Assembly (NCBI GenBank): GCA_004193285.1
Contig: SECP01000030.1
Location: forward strand, 1 to 64,000
Length of the DNA: 64,000 nucleotides
From: Myxococcales bacterium
GTDB taxonomy: Bacteria; Myxococcota_A; Polyangia; Polyangiales; Polyangiaceae
Direction: 5' to 3'
The translations under genes and the position numbers were made by a program. The notes below the pieces were generated by a model. It had not been told where the DNA came from, searched no databases, and saw only the letters and a list, made by a program, of their open reading frames with translations. Below, in pieces: positions 43,555 to 52,197 of this stretch (positions within the stretch are counted from its first letter, which is position 1; every line of letters starts with the position of its first letter).

Positions 43555-44855
43555 GCGCGGTCGCCGACCTCGCCCTCGCTTTCTTGAGCCAGCACCCCAC
43601 CGAGTCCGGAGCGGTGCTCGAGCAGCTGGATCCGGATGAAGCCGCGGCCGCCTTGTTACCGCTGGACGTGCAGCGCGGAGCGAGCGTGCTAACGCGAATG
43701 AACGTGGACGCGGCGGCAAGAGCGCTGCGCTGCATGGACGAATCGTGGGCCCGGGAGACGCTCATCGCGGCCGACTTCGTGCAAGCCGCCCGCTGGCTGT
43801 CGCAGCTGGATGAAGCGCAGAGCGCACGCCTGCTGGCGGCGCTACCGGCGCTCAGCCAGCGCAACATCAAGGAGGCGCTGGAGTTCCCGCCCGGTACGGC
43901 GGGGCGGCTGATGGATCCGCGCGTCACCATCTTTCGGGAGGATACGACGGTCGACGAGGCGCTGCTGCGCATCCGCAAGTCCAAGAACCGTAAGATCACG
44001 GACGTGGTGCTGGCGGACGACGAAGGCAAGCTGAGCGGCGTCGTCTCGCTCCAGAGCCTGGTCGGCGCGCCCGACACCGCGGCGATGGGGAGCCTCGCGG
44101 ACCGCGATCGCCCCGTCGTGAGCCCCATGGCCTCGCGTGACGAGATCGTGGACCTGCTGAATCGACACGCGCTGACCAGCTTGCCGGTCGTGGATCTGGA
44201 CGGCCAGATCATCGGCATTTTACCTTACGATACGCTCGTGCGCGCCGCTCAGTACGCGGCCACGGACGACCTTCAGCAGATGGTGGGCGCAGGCAAGGAC
44301 GAACGCGCGCTCTCCAAGCCGCTGTTCACGGTGAAGAGCCGGCTCCCGTGGCTCTTGATCAACCTGGTGACGGGCTTCACGGCCGCGTCCGTGGTCGGCC
44401 TGTTCGACGCGACCATCGCGCAGTTCACCGCGCTCGCGGTGCTGATGCCCGTGGTGGCGGGGCAAGCCGGTAACACGGGCGCGCAGGCGCTGGCGGTGAC
44501 GAGCCGAGGCCTTGCGCTGCGGGAGATTCGCGTTGGGCACTGGTGGCGCGTCTGCCGAAAGGAAGCCTTGGCCGCATTCGTGAATGGCGCCTCGGTGGCG
44601 GTCGTCACCGCGCTGTGCACCGCGCTGTGGAGCAAGAGCCCCGGGCTGGCGCTCATCATCGGTGTCTCGATGATTTGCTCGATGGTGATAGCGGCGATCG
44701 CCGGCTGTTCGGTGCCGATCGTGCTCACCGCGCTCAAGCGCGACCCCGCCACTGCTTCTTCCATCATCCTGACCACGGTGACGGACGTGAGCGGCTTCTT
44801 CAGCTTCCTCGGGCTCGCGACGCTCCTCTCGCGGCTCCTGGTGGGCCTGCGCTGA
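43551..44855 (+). CDS. mgtE: MgtE family Mg2+ transporter
   Basis: The 434-residue product has the full MgtE layout: alpha-superhelical N domain, CBS pair (DVVLADDEGKLSGVVSLQSL, ALTSLPVVDLDGQIIGILPY), then five membrane helices with the signature TALAVLMPVVAGQAGNTGAQALAVTSRGLAL. It is an inner-membrane Mg2+ channel gated by cytoplasmic Mg2+. The GTG start overlaps the preceding stop (GTGA). It is the third gene of the channel operon. Confidence 0.93.
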   Translation: MSAVADLALAFLSQHPTESGAVLEQLDPDEAAAALLPLDVQRGASVLTRMNVDAAARALRCMDESWARETLIAADFVQAARWLSQLDEAQSARLLAALPALSQRNIKEALEFPPGTAGRLMDPRVTIFREDTTVDEALLRIRKSKNRKITDVVLADDEGKLSGVVSLQSLVGAPDTAAMGSLADRDRPVVSPMASRDEIVDLLNRHALTSLPVVDLDGQIIGILPYDTLVRAAQYAATDDLQQMVGAGKDERALSKPLFTVKSRLPWLLINLVTGFTAASVVGLFDATIAQFTALAVLMPVVAGQAGNTGAQALAVTSRGLALREIRVGHWWRVCRKEALAAFVNGASVAVVTALCTALWSKSPGLALIIGVSMICSMVIAAIAGCSVPIVLTALKRDPATASSIILTTVTDVSGFFSFLGLATLLSRLLVGLR

Positions 44856-44858
44856 AGC

Positions 44859-45902
44859 TCAACCCACGAGCAACGACAGCCGCACGATGATGTCGATGAC
44901 GGGGCCCATGTCCGGCGATTTGCGGAGCTGCGCCGTGAGCTCGTCGAGCTCGCCGTCCAGCCCGGCCAGGCGCTCCAGCTTCAGCAGCCAGTCTTCGCGC
45001 TCACGCGTGGTGTCCCCCACCAGCTCGCGGATGAGGCGGAGGTCGTGCGCCCGCAGCTCTTGGCGGCGGTTGATGTCCTTCAACAGATCCGCGCAGGTGA
45101 AGAGGTCTTCCAGCAACTGGACGCCGGCCTGCGTGGGTTTACCGGCGTGGGCCCAGTCCAGCAGGCGGTCGCGCTGGTGCAGCAGCAGCGTACGGTCCGA
45201 CAAGCGAACCGAGTGATAGTGCGGGGAGGCCGCGATGGTGGCGAGCCCGCCGGCCGCGTAGCGAAGCGCGGTGAGCACCGCCTCGCGGCTGTCGTTTTCC
45301 GGACGCCGGAGCGCGCGGCGAAAGGAGACGTAAAGGCGGCGAACCGCTAGCGCTGATTCGAGCTCGGCCCCGAGGCGGCGACGCAGCGGCTCGGTCCCTT
45401 GCAGCGATGCGCCGCGCAGCCTTTCGGCGCCCGCCATCACCGCGTACAGCACGCGGTGCAGCTTGCGGATCGCGCTCTCGGCCGCGATGGAGCGGGCCTC
45501 GAGACCTGCCGCGCCTTGCAGGGTGCGGAGCGCGCGGCCCAGCTCGAAGCTCGCGACGAAGCAGACGTCCTCGATGCGCGAGGGCTGCACCTCGACCGGG
45601 GGACGGAAGCCGACCCACGTCTGGGGCTCCTCGTCCGCGAAATCGTCGTCGACTTCATCGGCGGTGGCGCTCTTCTCCAGGTCCTCCAGCGTCGCCAGGA
45701 CGTCCGCGAGCAGCTCGGCCACCTCCGTGGTGAGCGCGGCGACGGTGGCTTCGTCCGCCGCCTCGATGCGCTGGCTGTCTAGCGCGGTGAGTCTCCCAGT
45801 GACCTTGCCCAACGCTGCGAACAGCTCGGGGCTGGTTCGTATCTCGCTGTCGGCGGATGGCGTGCCCATGATGAGTTTCAGTGCGGTCATGCGCGAGCCC
45901 AT
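44859..45902 (-). CDS. Helical protein of unknown function
   Basis: This 347-residue soluble, mainly helical protein has an acidic stretch (EVDDDFADEEPQTW) near residue 85 and repeated helices (LRRPENDSREAVLTALRYAAGGLATIAASPHYHS, LLLHQRDRLLDWA). I do not recognise a family. It is convergent with mgtE, 3 bp apart. ATG 45890 is an alternative start. Confidence 0.7.
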   Translation of the reverse strand: MGSRMTALKLIMGTPSADSEIRTSPELFAALGKVTGRLTALDSQRIEAADEATVAALTTEVAELLADVLATLEDLEKSATADEVDDDFADEEPQTWVGFRPPVEVQPSRIEDVCFVASFELGRALRTLQGAAGLEARSIAAESAIRKLHRVLYAVMAGAERLRGASLQGTEPLRRRLGAELESALAVRRLYVSFRRALRRPENDSREAVLTALRYAAGGLATIAASPHYHSVRLSDRTLLLHQRDRLLDWAHAGKPTQAGVQLLEDLFTCADLLKDINRRQELRAHDLRLIRELVGDTTREREDWLLKLERLAGLDGELDELTAQLRKSPDMGPVIDIIVRLSLLVG

Positions 45903-46255
45903 CGCCTAACCGACCCCAGCGCGAAGACTACGGCAAAGCGGCTCCGCGTCGTGCCGAGGAAAGAGGGGAATTGGTTCGTCAACATGCTGCTGCTTTACGT
46001 CTACGAGTCAGCGCCACTGCCGGATCTGGCTCGCTTCGGAGATTCGGCTTCGCGCCTCATGCTGCAACGCGCAGGCCAGTGCCGTGGCCGACGCGTTTGG
46101 CACGAAATGAGCCGGTTTCCTGAGACTCGGTTCCACCGCCGCCGTAAGCCGCGAGTGACGTCTCAGCTGGCGACGTTGCGTTCGCTCTCGGCCTTCTCCG
46201 GTTGAGAATGGCGTGGTGCTCCCACCTGCTCAGGCGGGCGGTGGAGCGCGGCGCT
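45903..46255. other. Intergenic, nothing recognised
   Basis: This stretch of about 350 bp has short open frames without ribosome sites or recognisable products. An imperfect inverted repeat near 46217-46246 (CTCCCACC...GGTGGAG) could end the ndh transcript but lacks a U-tract. Confidence 0.5.
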
Positions 46256-47671
46256 TCAGCTGCTCCGCGGCGCGCGGCTCGGCGGAGGCGGAGGTGCGAG
46301 CGGGCGCGCGCTCGGCGGCAGTGGTGCGCCTTGAGTGCCGAACCGCAACGAGGTGGTCGGCAATTCCATCGCCAGCTCGGCCAGGGGACGAAGGGGCGCG
46401 CTCACGGGGGCTCCCGCGTGCAGGCGCCGACCGGTGATGAGCCGCGACCCGCGACGGTACGCGAAGTACGCCCACGTCCAGTCCAGGAGCACGACGATGC
46501 GGTTGCGGAAGTCGATCAAGTAAAAGACGTGCACGAACAACCACGCCAGCCAAGCGAGCAGCCCACTCAGCCGCATCCCGCGGAACTGCGCCACCGCGCG
46601 CTTGCGCCCAATCGTCGCCATCGAGCCCTTGTCCACGTAGGCGAAGGCTTCGCGTGGGTGTCCGTCGATGCTGCGCGAGATCTGCCGCGCCACGAAGCGG
46701 CCTTGCTGCATCGCCACCGGGCTCACGCCGGGGAGCGCGCGGTCCGTGCCGGCGGGCACGAACGCGGCCGCGTCCCCCACCACGAAGATTTCTGGACGCC
46801 CCGGCACGGAGCAATCAGCGAGAACCTTGGCCCGCCCCTGCCGGTCTACCTCCAGCCCGATGGCCTGGCACAGCGGGGAGCCGCGCACGCCCGCCGCCCA
46901 CAGCACCGTCGAGGCGATGATGCGCTCACTGCCGCAGCTGACGCTGTCCGCATCGATGTCCGTCACGCGCAGGCCGGTGCGCACCTCGACCCCCATCGCG
47001 CGCAGGTTCGCGGCGGCGAGCTCGGAAAGCTCGGGATGCAAGTTCGGCAAGATGCGGTCGCCCCCCTCCACGAGCACCACGCGCGTCGCGTCGCTCTCGA
47101 TGGCGCGGAAGTCACGCGACAGCACCACCGTCGCGAGCTCGGCGATCGCTCCCGCCAGCTCCACTCCGGTGGGACCGCCGCCAATCACCACGAAAGTGAG
47201 GTGACGGCGCTGGACGGCCGCGTCGGTCTCTCGCTCTGCGGCTTCGAACGCGAGCAGCACGCGCCGCCGGATCTCGACCGCGTCGTCCAGATCTTTGAGG
47301 CCCGGCGCAGATTGGGCCCAGTCATCGCGGCCGAAATAGCTACTTTCCGCCCCGGCCGCCACCACCAGGTAGTCGTAGGCAATGGGCGGCATCTCGCGCG
47401 TGAGCACGTGACGCCCTTCCAGATCCACGCCCACTACCTCTGCCAAGAGAACCTTGGCATTGGCTTGTCGGCTGAGCACGGCGCGGATGGGCACCGCAAT
47501 CTCCCCTGGCGACAAGCCCGCCATCGCCACCTGGTACAGCAAGGGCTGGAACAGGTGGTGGTTCGAGCGGTCGATCAACGTGACGTGTACGGAGCTACTG
47601 GCCAGGGCTCGGGTCAGGCCGAGTCCTCCAAAGCCTCCGCCAATCACGACGACCTTCTTGCGAAGCTTCAT
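46256..47671 (-). CDS. ndh: Type II NADH dehydrogenase
   Basis: The 471-residue product has an FAD-binding GxGxxG (VVVIGGGFGGLGLTRAL), NDH-2 segments NHHLFQPLLYQVAMAGLSPGEIAVPIR, a second dinucleotide site FVVIGGGPTGVELAGAIAEL and VFVVGDAAAF. C-terminal hydrophobic helices (LSGLLAWLAWLFVHVFYLIDF) associate with the membrane. It oxidises NADH and reduces quinone without proton pumping. The last 60 residues are Pro-rich. Confidence 0.93.
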   Translation of the reverse strand: MKLRKKVVVIGGGFGGLGLTRALASSSVHVTLIDRSNHHLFQPLLYQVAMAGLSPGEIAVPIRAVLSRQANAKVLLAEVVGVDLEGRHVLTREMPPIAYDYLVVAAGAESSYFGRDDWAQSAPGLKDLDDAVEIRRRVLLAFEAAERETDAAVQRRHLTFVVIGGGPTGVELAGAIAELATVVLSRDFRAIESDATRVVLVEGGDRILPNLHPELSELAAANLRAMGVEVRTGLRVTDIDADSVSCGSERIIASTVLWAAGVRGSPLCQAIGLEVDRQGRAKVLADCSVPGRPEIFVVGDAAAFVPAGTDRALPGVSPVAMQQGRFVARQISRSIDGHPREAFAYVDKGSMATIGRKRAVAQFRGMRLSGLLAWLAWLFVHVFYLIDFRNRIVVLLDWTWAYFAYRRGSRLITGRRLHAGAPVSAPLRPLAELAMELPTTSLRFGTQGAPLPPSARPLAPPPPPSRAPRSS

Positions 47672-47834
47672 GGCTCGAGGGCTTAAACCGAGTTGCGCGC
47701 TCGCTCAAGGAGCTCTGCCGCCTCTCACGGCGCCCTGTCCGGCGGAGGTAGCTCCGTCACCCATTCTTCACTCCTCGGGTTGAGCTCGTCCGCGCCGTTT
47801 GCAGCGGAAAACTGGTGTTTAGGATCCGAGAAGC

Positions 47835-47868
47835 GAGCTCGCCGGGTCCGGGTCCGGCCGGCGAGCTC
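47835..47868 (+). other. Strong inverted repeat in a leader
   Basis: GAGCTCGCCGG (47835-47845) and CCGGCGAGCTC (47858-47868) form a perfect 11-bp stem with a 12-base loop, about 70 bases before the gene at 47941. It lies between divergent genes, so it is more likely an mRNA leader structure or protein-binding site than a terminator. Confidence 0.55.
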
Positions 47869-47940
47869 CTTTCGATGCCAACCGGACATCTGACGCGCAG
47901 GTGGCATGGCGGTTGCTCATGGCGACGCAGAGGCTGAAAC

Positions 47941-48531
47941 ATGAGCGAACAGGACCTGTTTTGGGCGTTGGTTTTGCTGGGCGGGATGGTCGTCATCATC
48001 CTGGCGGCTGTGGCGTTCTCGCGACGGCAGGCACGGCTGCGACGCGCGCAGCTACAAGATCGCTTCGGGCCGGAATACGACCGCGCTGCCTACGAGCTGG
48101 GCGACGCGCGGAAGGCCGAGAAAGAGCTCTCCGCTCGCGCTCGTCGAGTCGACAAGCTCGCTCTCCGCGAGCTGGGCGCCGCGGAGCGTGCGCGCTTTGC
48201 GTCGCAGTGGACGACGGTGCAAGCGCAGTTCGTGGACGACCCCGCGATGGCGGTGCGGAGCGCGAACGAGCTCATCAACTTGGTGATGGCCGCCCGCGGC
48301 TATCCGGTGGAGAGCTTCGAGCAACGCGAGGCGGATCTCTCGGTGGACCACGCCGCCGTCATCCAGCACTACCGAGCCGCCCGGACGATCGCAGATCAGA
48401 ACCACCACGGCCGCGCCAGCACGGAGGACTTGCGGCAAGCCATGGTGCATTACCGCGTGCTCTTCGGCGATTTGCTGCAGGAGCAAGCGGCTCAGGGGCG
48501 GTCGCTGCGCCACTCCGTCGCCGGCGCTTGA
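47941..48531 (+). CDS. Membrane-anchored protein of unknown function
   Basis: The 196-residue product has one N-terminal membrane helix (residues 7-27) and a helical cytoplasmic part (LQDRFGPEYDRAAYELGDARKAEKELSARARRVDKLALREL, FVDDPAMAVRSANELINLVMAARGYP). Similar proteins occur in other bacteria without known function. Its stop overlaps the upstream candidate start of folE (TGATG). Confidence 0.72.
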   Translation: MSEQDLFWALVLLGGMVVIILAAVAFSRRQARLRRAQLQDRFGPEYDRAAYELGDARKAEKELSARARRVDKLALRELGAAERARFASQWTTVQAQFVDDPAMAVRSANELINLVMAARGYPVESFEQREADLSVDHAAVIQHYRAARTIADQNHHGRASTEDLRQAMVHYRVLFGDLLQEQAAQGRSLRHSVAGA

Positions 48532-48548
48532 TGTATGCTGCGCCGCTC

Positions 48549-49187
48549 ATGGCGAAGCACGACGAACGAGCGAACGACAAGGACGCGGCGGTGAGCAAAC
48601 CCGGAGTCGCCGCCGCGGAGCAGCACGTGCGGGGCCTCCTCGCCTACCTGGGCGAGGACGTGACCCGCGAAGGGCTGGTGGAGACTCCGGCCCGCGTGGT
48701 GCGGGCGATGAGCGAGCACTTCGCCGGCTACCAGCTGGACGCGGCGGAGTACCTGGCCAAGACCTTCCAAGAGGTGGAGGGGTATGACGAGCTGGTGCTC
48801 GTGAGCGACATCGAGCTTTTCAGCCACTGCGAGCACCACATGGTGCCCTTCGTGGGCAAGGCTCACGTGGCGTACATCCCGGATGGGCGGGTCGTCGGCC
48901 TCAGCAAGCTCGCGCGGGTGGTGGACGTGTACGCCAAGCGGCTGCAAGTCCAGGAGAAGCTCACGAAGCAGATCGCGGACGCGATACAGACACACCTCAA
49001 GCCGCAGGGCGTGGCCGTCATCGTGCAGTGCCAGCACTTTTGCATGTGCTACCGCGGAGTGAAGAAGCCCGGCTCTTGGACGACGACCAGCAAGCTGCAC
49101 GGCCTGTTCCTCAAAGACCCGGCGGCGCGGATGGAGCTGTTCACGGTGCTCGGTTTGCCGCGGCAAATTGGGGCGCAGGGAGCCTGA
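48549..49187 (+). CDS. folE: GTP cyclohydrolase I
   Basis: The 212-residue enzyme has VTREGLVETPARVVRA, the zinc-binding LFSHCEHHMVPFVGKAHVAYIP and the active-site QCQHFCMCYRGVKKPGS. It converts GTP to 7,8-dihydroneopterin triphosphate, the first step of folate biosynthesis. ATG 48531, overlapping the previous stop, is an alternative start that adds six residues. The ppx/gppA gene follows 3 bp later. Confidence 0.96.
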   Translation: MAKHDERANDKDAAVSKPGVAAAEQHVRGLLAYLGEDVTREGLVETPARVVRAMSEHFAGYQLDAAEYLAKTFQEVEGYDELVLVSDIELFSHCEHHMVPFVGKAHVAYIPDGRVVGLSKLARVVDVYAKRLQVQEKLTKQIADAIQTHLKPQGVAVIVQCQHFCMCYRGVKKPGSWTTTSKLHGLFLKDPAARMELFTVLGLPRQIGAQGA

Positions 49188-49190
49188 GCC

Positions 49191-50084
49191 ATGACCGTGG
49201 GCGCGGTGGACATCGGCACGAACTCGGCTCGGCTGCTCATCGCGGACGAATCCGGCCGAGAGCTGGCGAGGCCGATGCGAATCACTCGCCTCGGGCAAGG
49301 CGTAGACGTGACCGGTCGCCTAGCGCCAGAAGCGATGGCCCGCACCGTTGCGGTACTCGCGGAGTATGGCGCGGCCTGCCGCCTTCATGGCGTGCGGCGG
49401 CTACGCGCGACCGCCACGAGCGCCGCCCGTGACGCAGAGAACGCTCAGGCTTTCTTCGACGAAGCGGAGCAGGCGCTCGGGGTTCGGCCGGAGCTGCTGA
49501 GTGGAGAAGAAGAAGCGCGGCTCTCGTTTTTGGGCGCGACTTCCGGCTTACCCGCGGAAGACGCGCCGTTTCTGGTGGTGGATATCGGCGGCGGCTCGAC
49601 CGAGCTCGTGCTTGGCTCGACGCAGCCGGAGGAGCTGGTCTCCCTCCAGCTCGGCTGCCGGCGGATGACCGAGCGGCACCTCCGCTCGGATCCGCCCAGC
49701 GCGGCGGAGCTCGAGGCTTGCCAAAAGGACGTGGCCGAGGCCCTGGCGGGCGCCGACAGGTTGGACGTGAGCCGAGCCCGTCGGGTCGTGGGGCTGGCCG
49801 GCACCGTGACCGCGCTCGCCGGCTTGCAGCTGGGCTTGCGGCGTTACGACGCCTCGCAGACCCACCACACCAGGCTGTCTTTGGTCCAGGTGGAACAATC
49901 CGTCCACGAGCTGAGCCGCGCGCCGGCCGTCGAACGGCGGCGGCTGTTGGCCGAACCGGAGCGCGCGGACGTCATCGTCGGCGGCGCGATCGTTCTCCTG
50001 GAGATTTTGCGGCACTTTCACTTGCCGGAGTTGCTGGTGAGCGAGCACGACATCTTGGACGGCCTCGTCGCGTCGCTCGCTTGA
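49191..50084 (+). CDS. Ppx/GppA phosphatase
   Basis: The 297-residue product has the actin-like ATPase pattern of exopolyphosphatase/pppGpp phosphatase: GAVDIGTNSARLLIAD, FLVVDIGGGSTELVLGS, RRVVGLAGTVTALAGL and VSEHDILDGLVASL. It hydrolyses polyphosphate or pppGpp, tying it to the stringent response. It is of the short form without the C-terminal HD domain. It is 3 bp after folE. Confidence 0.92.
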   Translation: MTVGAVDIGTNSARLLIADESGRELARPMRITRLGQGVDVTGRLAPEAMARTVAVLAEYGAACRLHGVRRLRATATSAARDAENAQAFFDEAEQALGVRPELLSGEEEARLSFLGATSGLPAEDAPFLVVDIGGGSTELVLGSTQPEELVSLQLGCRRMTERHLRSDPPSAAELEACQKDVAEALAGADRLDVSRARRVVGLAGTVTALAGLQLGLRRYDASQTHHTRLSLVQVEQSVHELSRAPAVERRRLLAEPERADVIVGGAIVLLEILRHFHLPELLVSEHDILDGLVASLA

Positions 50085-50142
50085 TTCGGTCGGGGTGGGA
50101 CAGTTATGTCCAGCGCTACTTGGCCGTACCCACGCGCCAGGC

Positions 50143-52146
50143 ATGACTACTTCCACCTCCAATGCCTCCAATCCAGCTCACGAGCTGGCCGAGCTCCGGG
50201 CCCGTGTGCGCGAGCTGGAGGAGCAGGCGACGGCTTCAGCGCACCTCGGAGCTCGCTACCAGCTGCTGTTGAACCACCTGAACGTGGGTGTGTTCGTCTC
50301 CAGCATCGAGGGTCGCATGCTGGAGTGCAACGACCGCACTCTCCAAATGTCGGGCGCGCCCAACCGAGAAGCGCTCTTGGCAATCGACCTGGCCTCGATG
50401 TACGAGCGCCCCGAAGATCGAGCCCGGCTGCTCGCGAAGCTGGAAGCTGACGGCGAGGTGCGCGGGTTCGAAAGCTGGACCCGGAGCCCGGACGGACGGC
50501 GGCAGTGCTCTTCGATGAACGCCGTGCTCGCGCCTCTTGGCCGCGGCGGAGCTCCGCTGATCCTCGGGATGCTCGAGGACATCACGGATCGGAAATTGGC
50601 CGAGGAGCAGATTGGGGAGGGTGAGGCGCGCTTTCGTATGTTCGCCGAGCAGTCTCTGCTCGGCATCGCCATCCTCCAGGATGACGCCATCCGCTACGTG
50701 AACCAGGCCATCGCAGACACCAACGGCTACTCGCTCGAGGAGATGTCCGAGTGGCGGGTGAGCGACTTGTCCCGCGTGATCCACGCCGAAGACTACGCCT
50801 TCGCGGCAGAGCAGGCGCGCCGCAAGCAAGCCGGAGACCCGGGCGCGCTCACCCATTACGAGTACCGCATCATCACCAAGAGCGGGCAGACGCGCTGGGT
50901 CGAGCAGTACTCGCGCACCATCGAGTACGGCGGCAGGCCCGCAGATTTCGTGACCCTGATCGACATCACCACGCGCAAGCAGGCGGAGGGGCGGCTCGGT
51001 CAGCTGTCCGCGGGTATGGAGCGCGCGGCCAAGCTCGAGTCACTCGGAGTGCTCGCGGCGGGCATTGCTCACGATTTCAACAACCTGCTCGGGGTGCTCT
51101 CCGGGCACCTGGATCTCGCGCGAAGCAGCGCGGATTGCGGCCGCGCCGCCCGCTCCCACCTGGACCTCGGCGAGCAAGCCTTCGCCCGAGCGCGCGCTCT
51201 GACCGGCCAATTGTTGGCCTTCGCCAAGGGAGGCACGCCGCTCCGCAAGGTGGGCTCCGTCGCGGCGACCGTCCGCCGATGTGCAGAGCTGACCCTCAGC
51301 GGTAGCAACGTGGGATGGGTCCTCGAAGCGCCGCCTGACCTCTGGAGCGCGGAGTTCGACGCCACGCTGCTGTCGCAAGCGTTCAACAACCTGCTGATCA
51401 ACGCCAAGCAGGCCATGCCGAAGGGCGGCGCGGTACGGGTGGTGGCGCGCAACGTGGAGCTCGCGTCGCCGCCGGAACCCGGGCTCCCACCCGGAAAGTA
51501 CGTGAGCCTGCGCTTCGTCGACGAGGGGCCCGGCGTTCCGCCGGACATCGCCGAGCGCATCTTCGAGCCGTTCTTCACCACTCGACCGGAGGGAAGCGGC
51601 GTCGGCTTGACGGCCGCGTATGCGATCATGAAAAAGCACCAAGGCCACCTGGAGGTCGAGCTCGGCGTCGAGCCCGGCGCGGCATTTCAGGTTCTCCTTC
51701 CGGCCGCTCCCGAAACGAAGCCCGACGTCGCGCCCGCTCGACGCGCCCCCAAGCAGGGGCAAGGCATGGTGCTGGTCATGGACGACGATGACATGGTGCG
51801 CCGCGTCACCGCGAGCATGCTTGCCCATTTGGGGTACGAGCCGATCCCTACGTCGCACGGCACTGAGGCTCTGCAGCGAACGCGCCGCTTGCTCGCGGAG
51901 GGCAAGGTGTTGACCGCAGCGCTGCTGGACCTGACCGTTGGTCCCGGTGAAGGGGGGCGAGACGTGGTCGGCCCGCTCCGCGAGCTTTCGCCCACGCTGC
52001 CAATCGTCGCGTCCAGCGGCTACTCGGACGACCCGATCATGGCGGAGCCGTGCCGCTTCGGTTTCAGTGCCAGCCTACGTAAGCCGTTCTTGCTCGCCGA
52101 TCTCGCGGCAGTGCTGAGCCGCTCGATCGAGAGCGCCAAGGCCTAG
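50143..52146 (+). CDS. Hybrid PAS sensor histidine kinase/response regulator
   Basis: The 667-residue soluble kinase has an N-terminal coiled region, two PAS domains (about 40-160 and 165-290), HisKA (LGVLAAGIAHDFNNLLGVLSGHLDLA, His near 310), HATPase (NNLLINAKQAMPKGG, RFVDEGPGVP, GSGVGLTAAYAIMKKHQG) and a C-terminal receiver (VLVMDDDDMVRR, ALLDLTVGPGEGG, ASSGYSDDP, RKPF). No membrane segment is visible, so it senses a cytoplasmic signal. No HTH output protein is adjacent. Confidence 0.93.
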   Translation: MTTSTSNASNPAHELAELRARVRELEEQATASAHLGARYQLLLNHLNVGVFVSSIEGRMLECNDRTLQMSGAPNREALLAIDLASMYERPEDRARLLAKLEADGEVRGFESWTRSPDGRRQCSSMNAVLAPLGRGGAPLILGMLEDITDRKLAEEQIGEGEARFRMFAEQSLLGIAILQDDAIRYVNQAIADTNGYSLEEMSEWRVSDLSRVIHAEDYAFAAEQARRKQAGDPGALTHYEYRIITKSGQTRWVEQYSRTIEYGGRPADFVTLIDITTRKQAEGRLGQLSAGMERAAKLESLGVLAAGIAHDFNNLLGVLSGHLDLARSSADCGRAARSHLDLGEQAFARARALTGQLLAFAKGGTPLRKVGSVAATVRRCAELTLSGSNVGWVLEAPPDLWSAEFDATLLSQAFNNLLINAKQAMPKGGAVRVVARNVELASPPEPGLPPGKYVSLRFVDEGPGVPPDIAERIFEPFFTTRPEGSGVGLTAAYAIMKKHQGHLEVELGVEPGAAFQVLLPAAPETKPDVAPARRAPKQGQGMVLVMDDDDMVRRVTASMLAHLGYEPIPTSHGTEALQRTRRLLAEGKVLTAALLDLTVGPGEGGRDVVGPLRELSPTLPIVASSGYSDDPIMAEPCRFGFSASLRKPFLLADLAAVLSRSIESAKA

Positions 52147-52197
52147 CGCGCTCAGCCCTCGCCTCGCGGCGGGTTTGGAGCTACAAATCCGCACCTT

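Noticed and set aside
45951..46205. 84-codon frame between 45902 and 46256
   Set aside because: No ribosome site, Arg-rich unstructured product, nothing recognisable.
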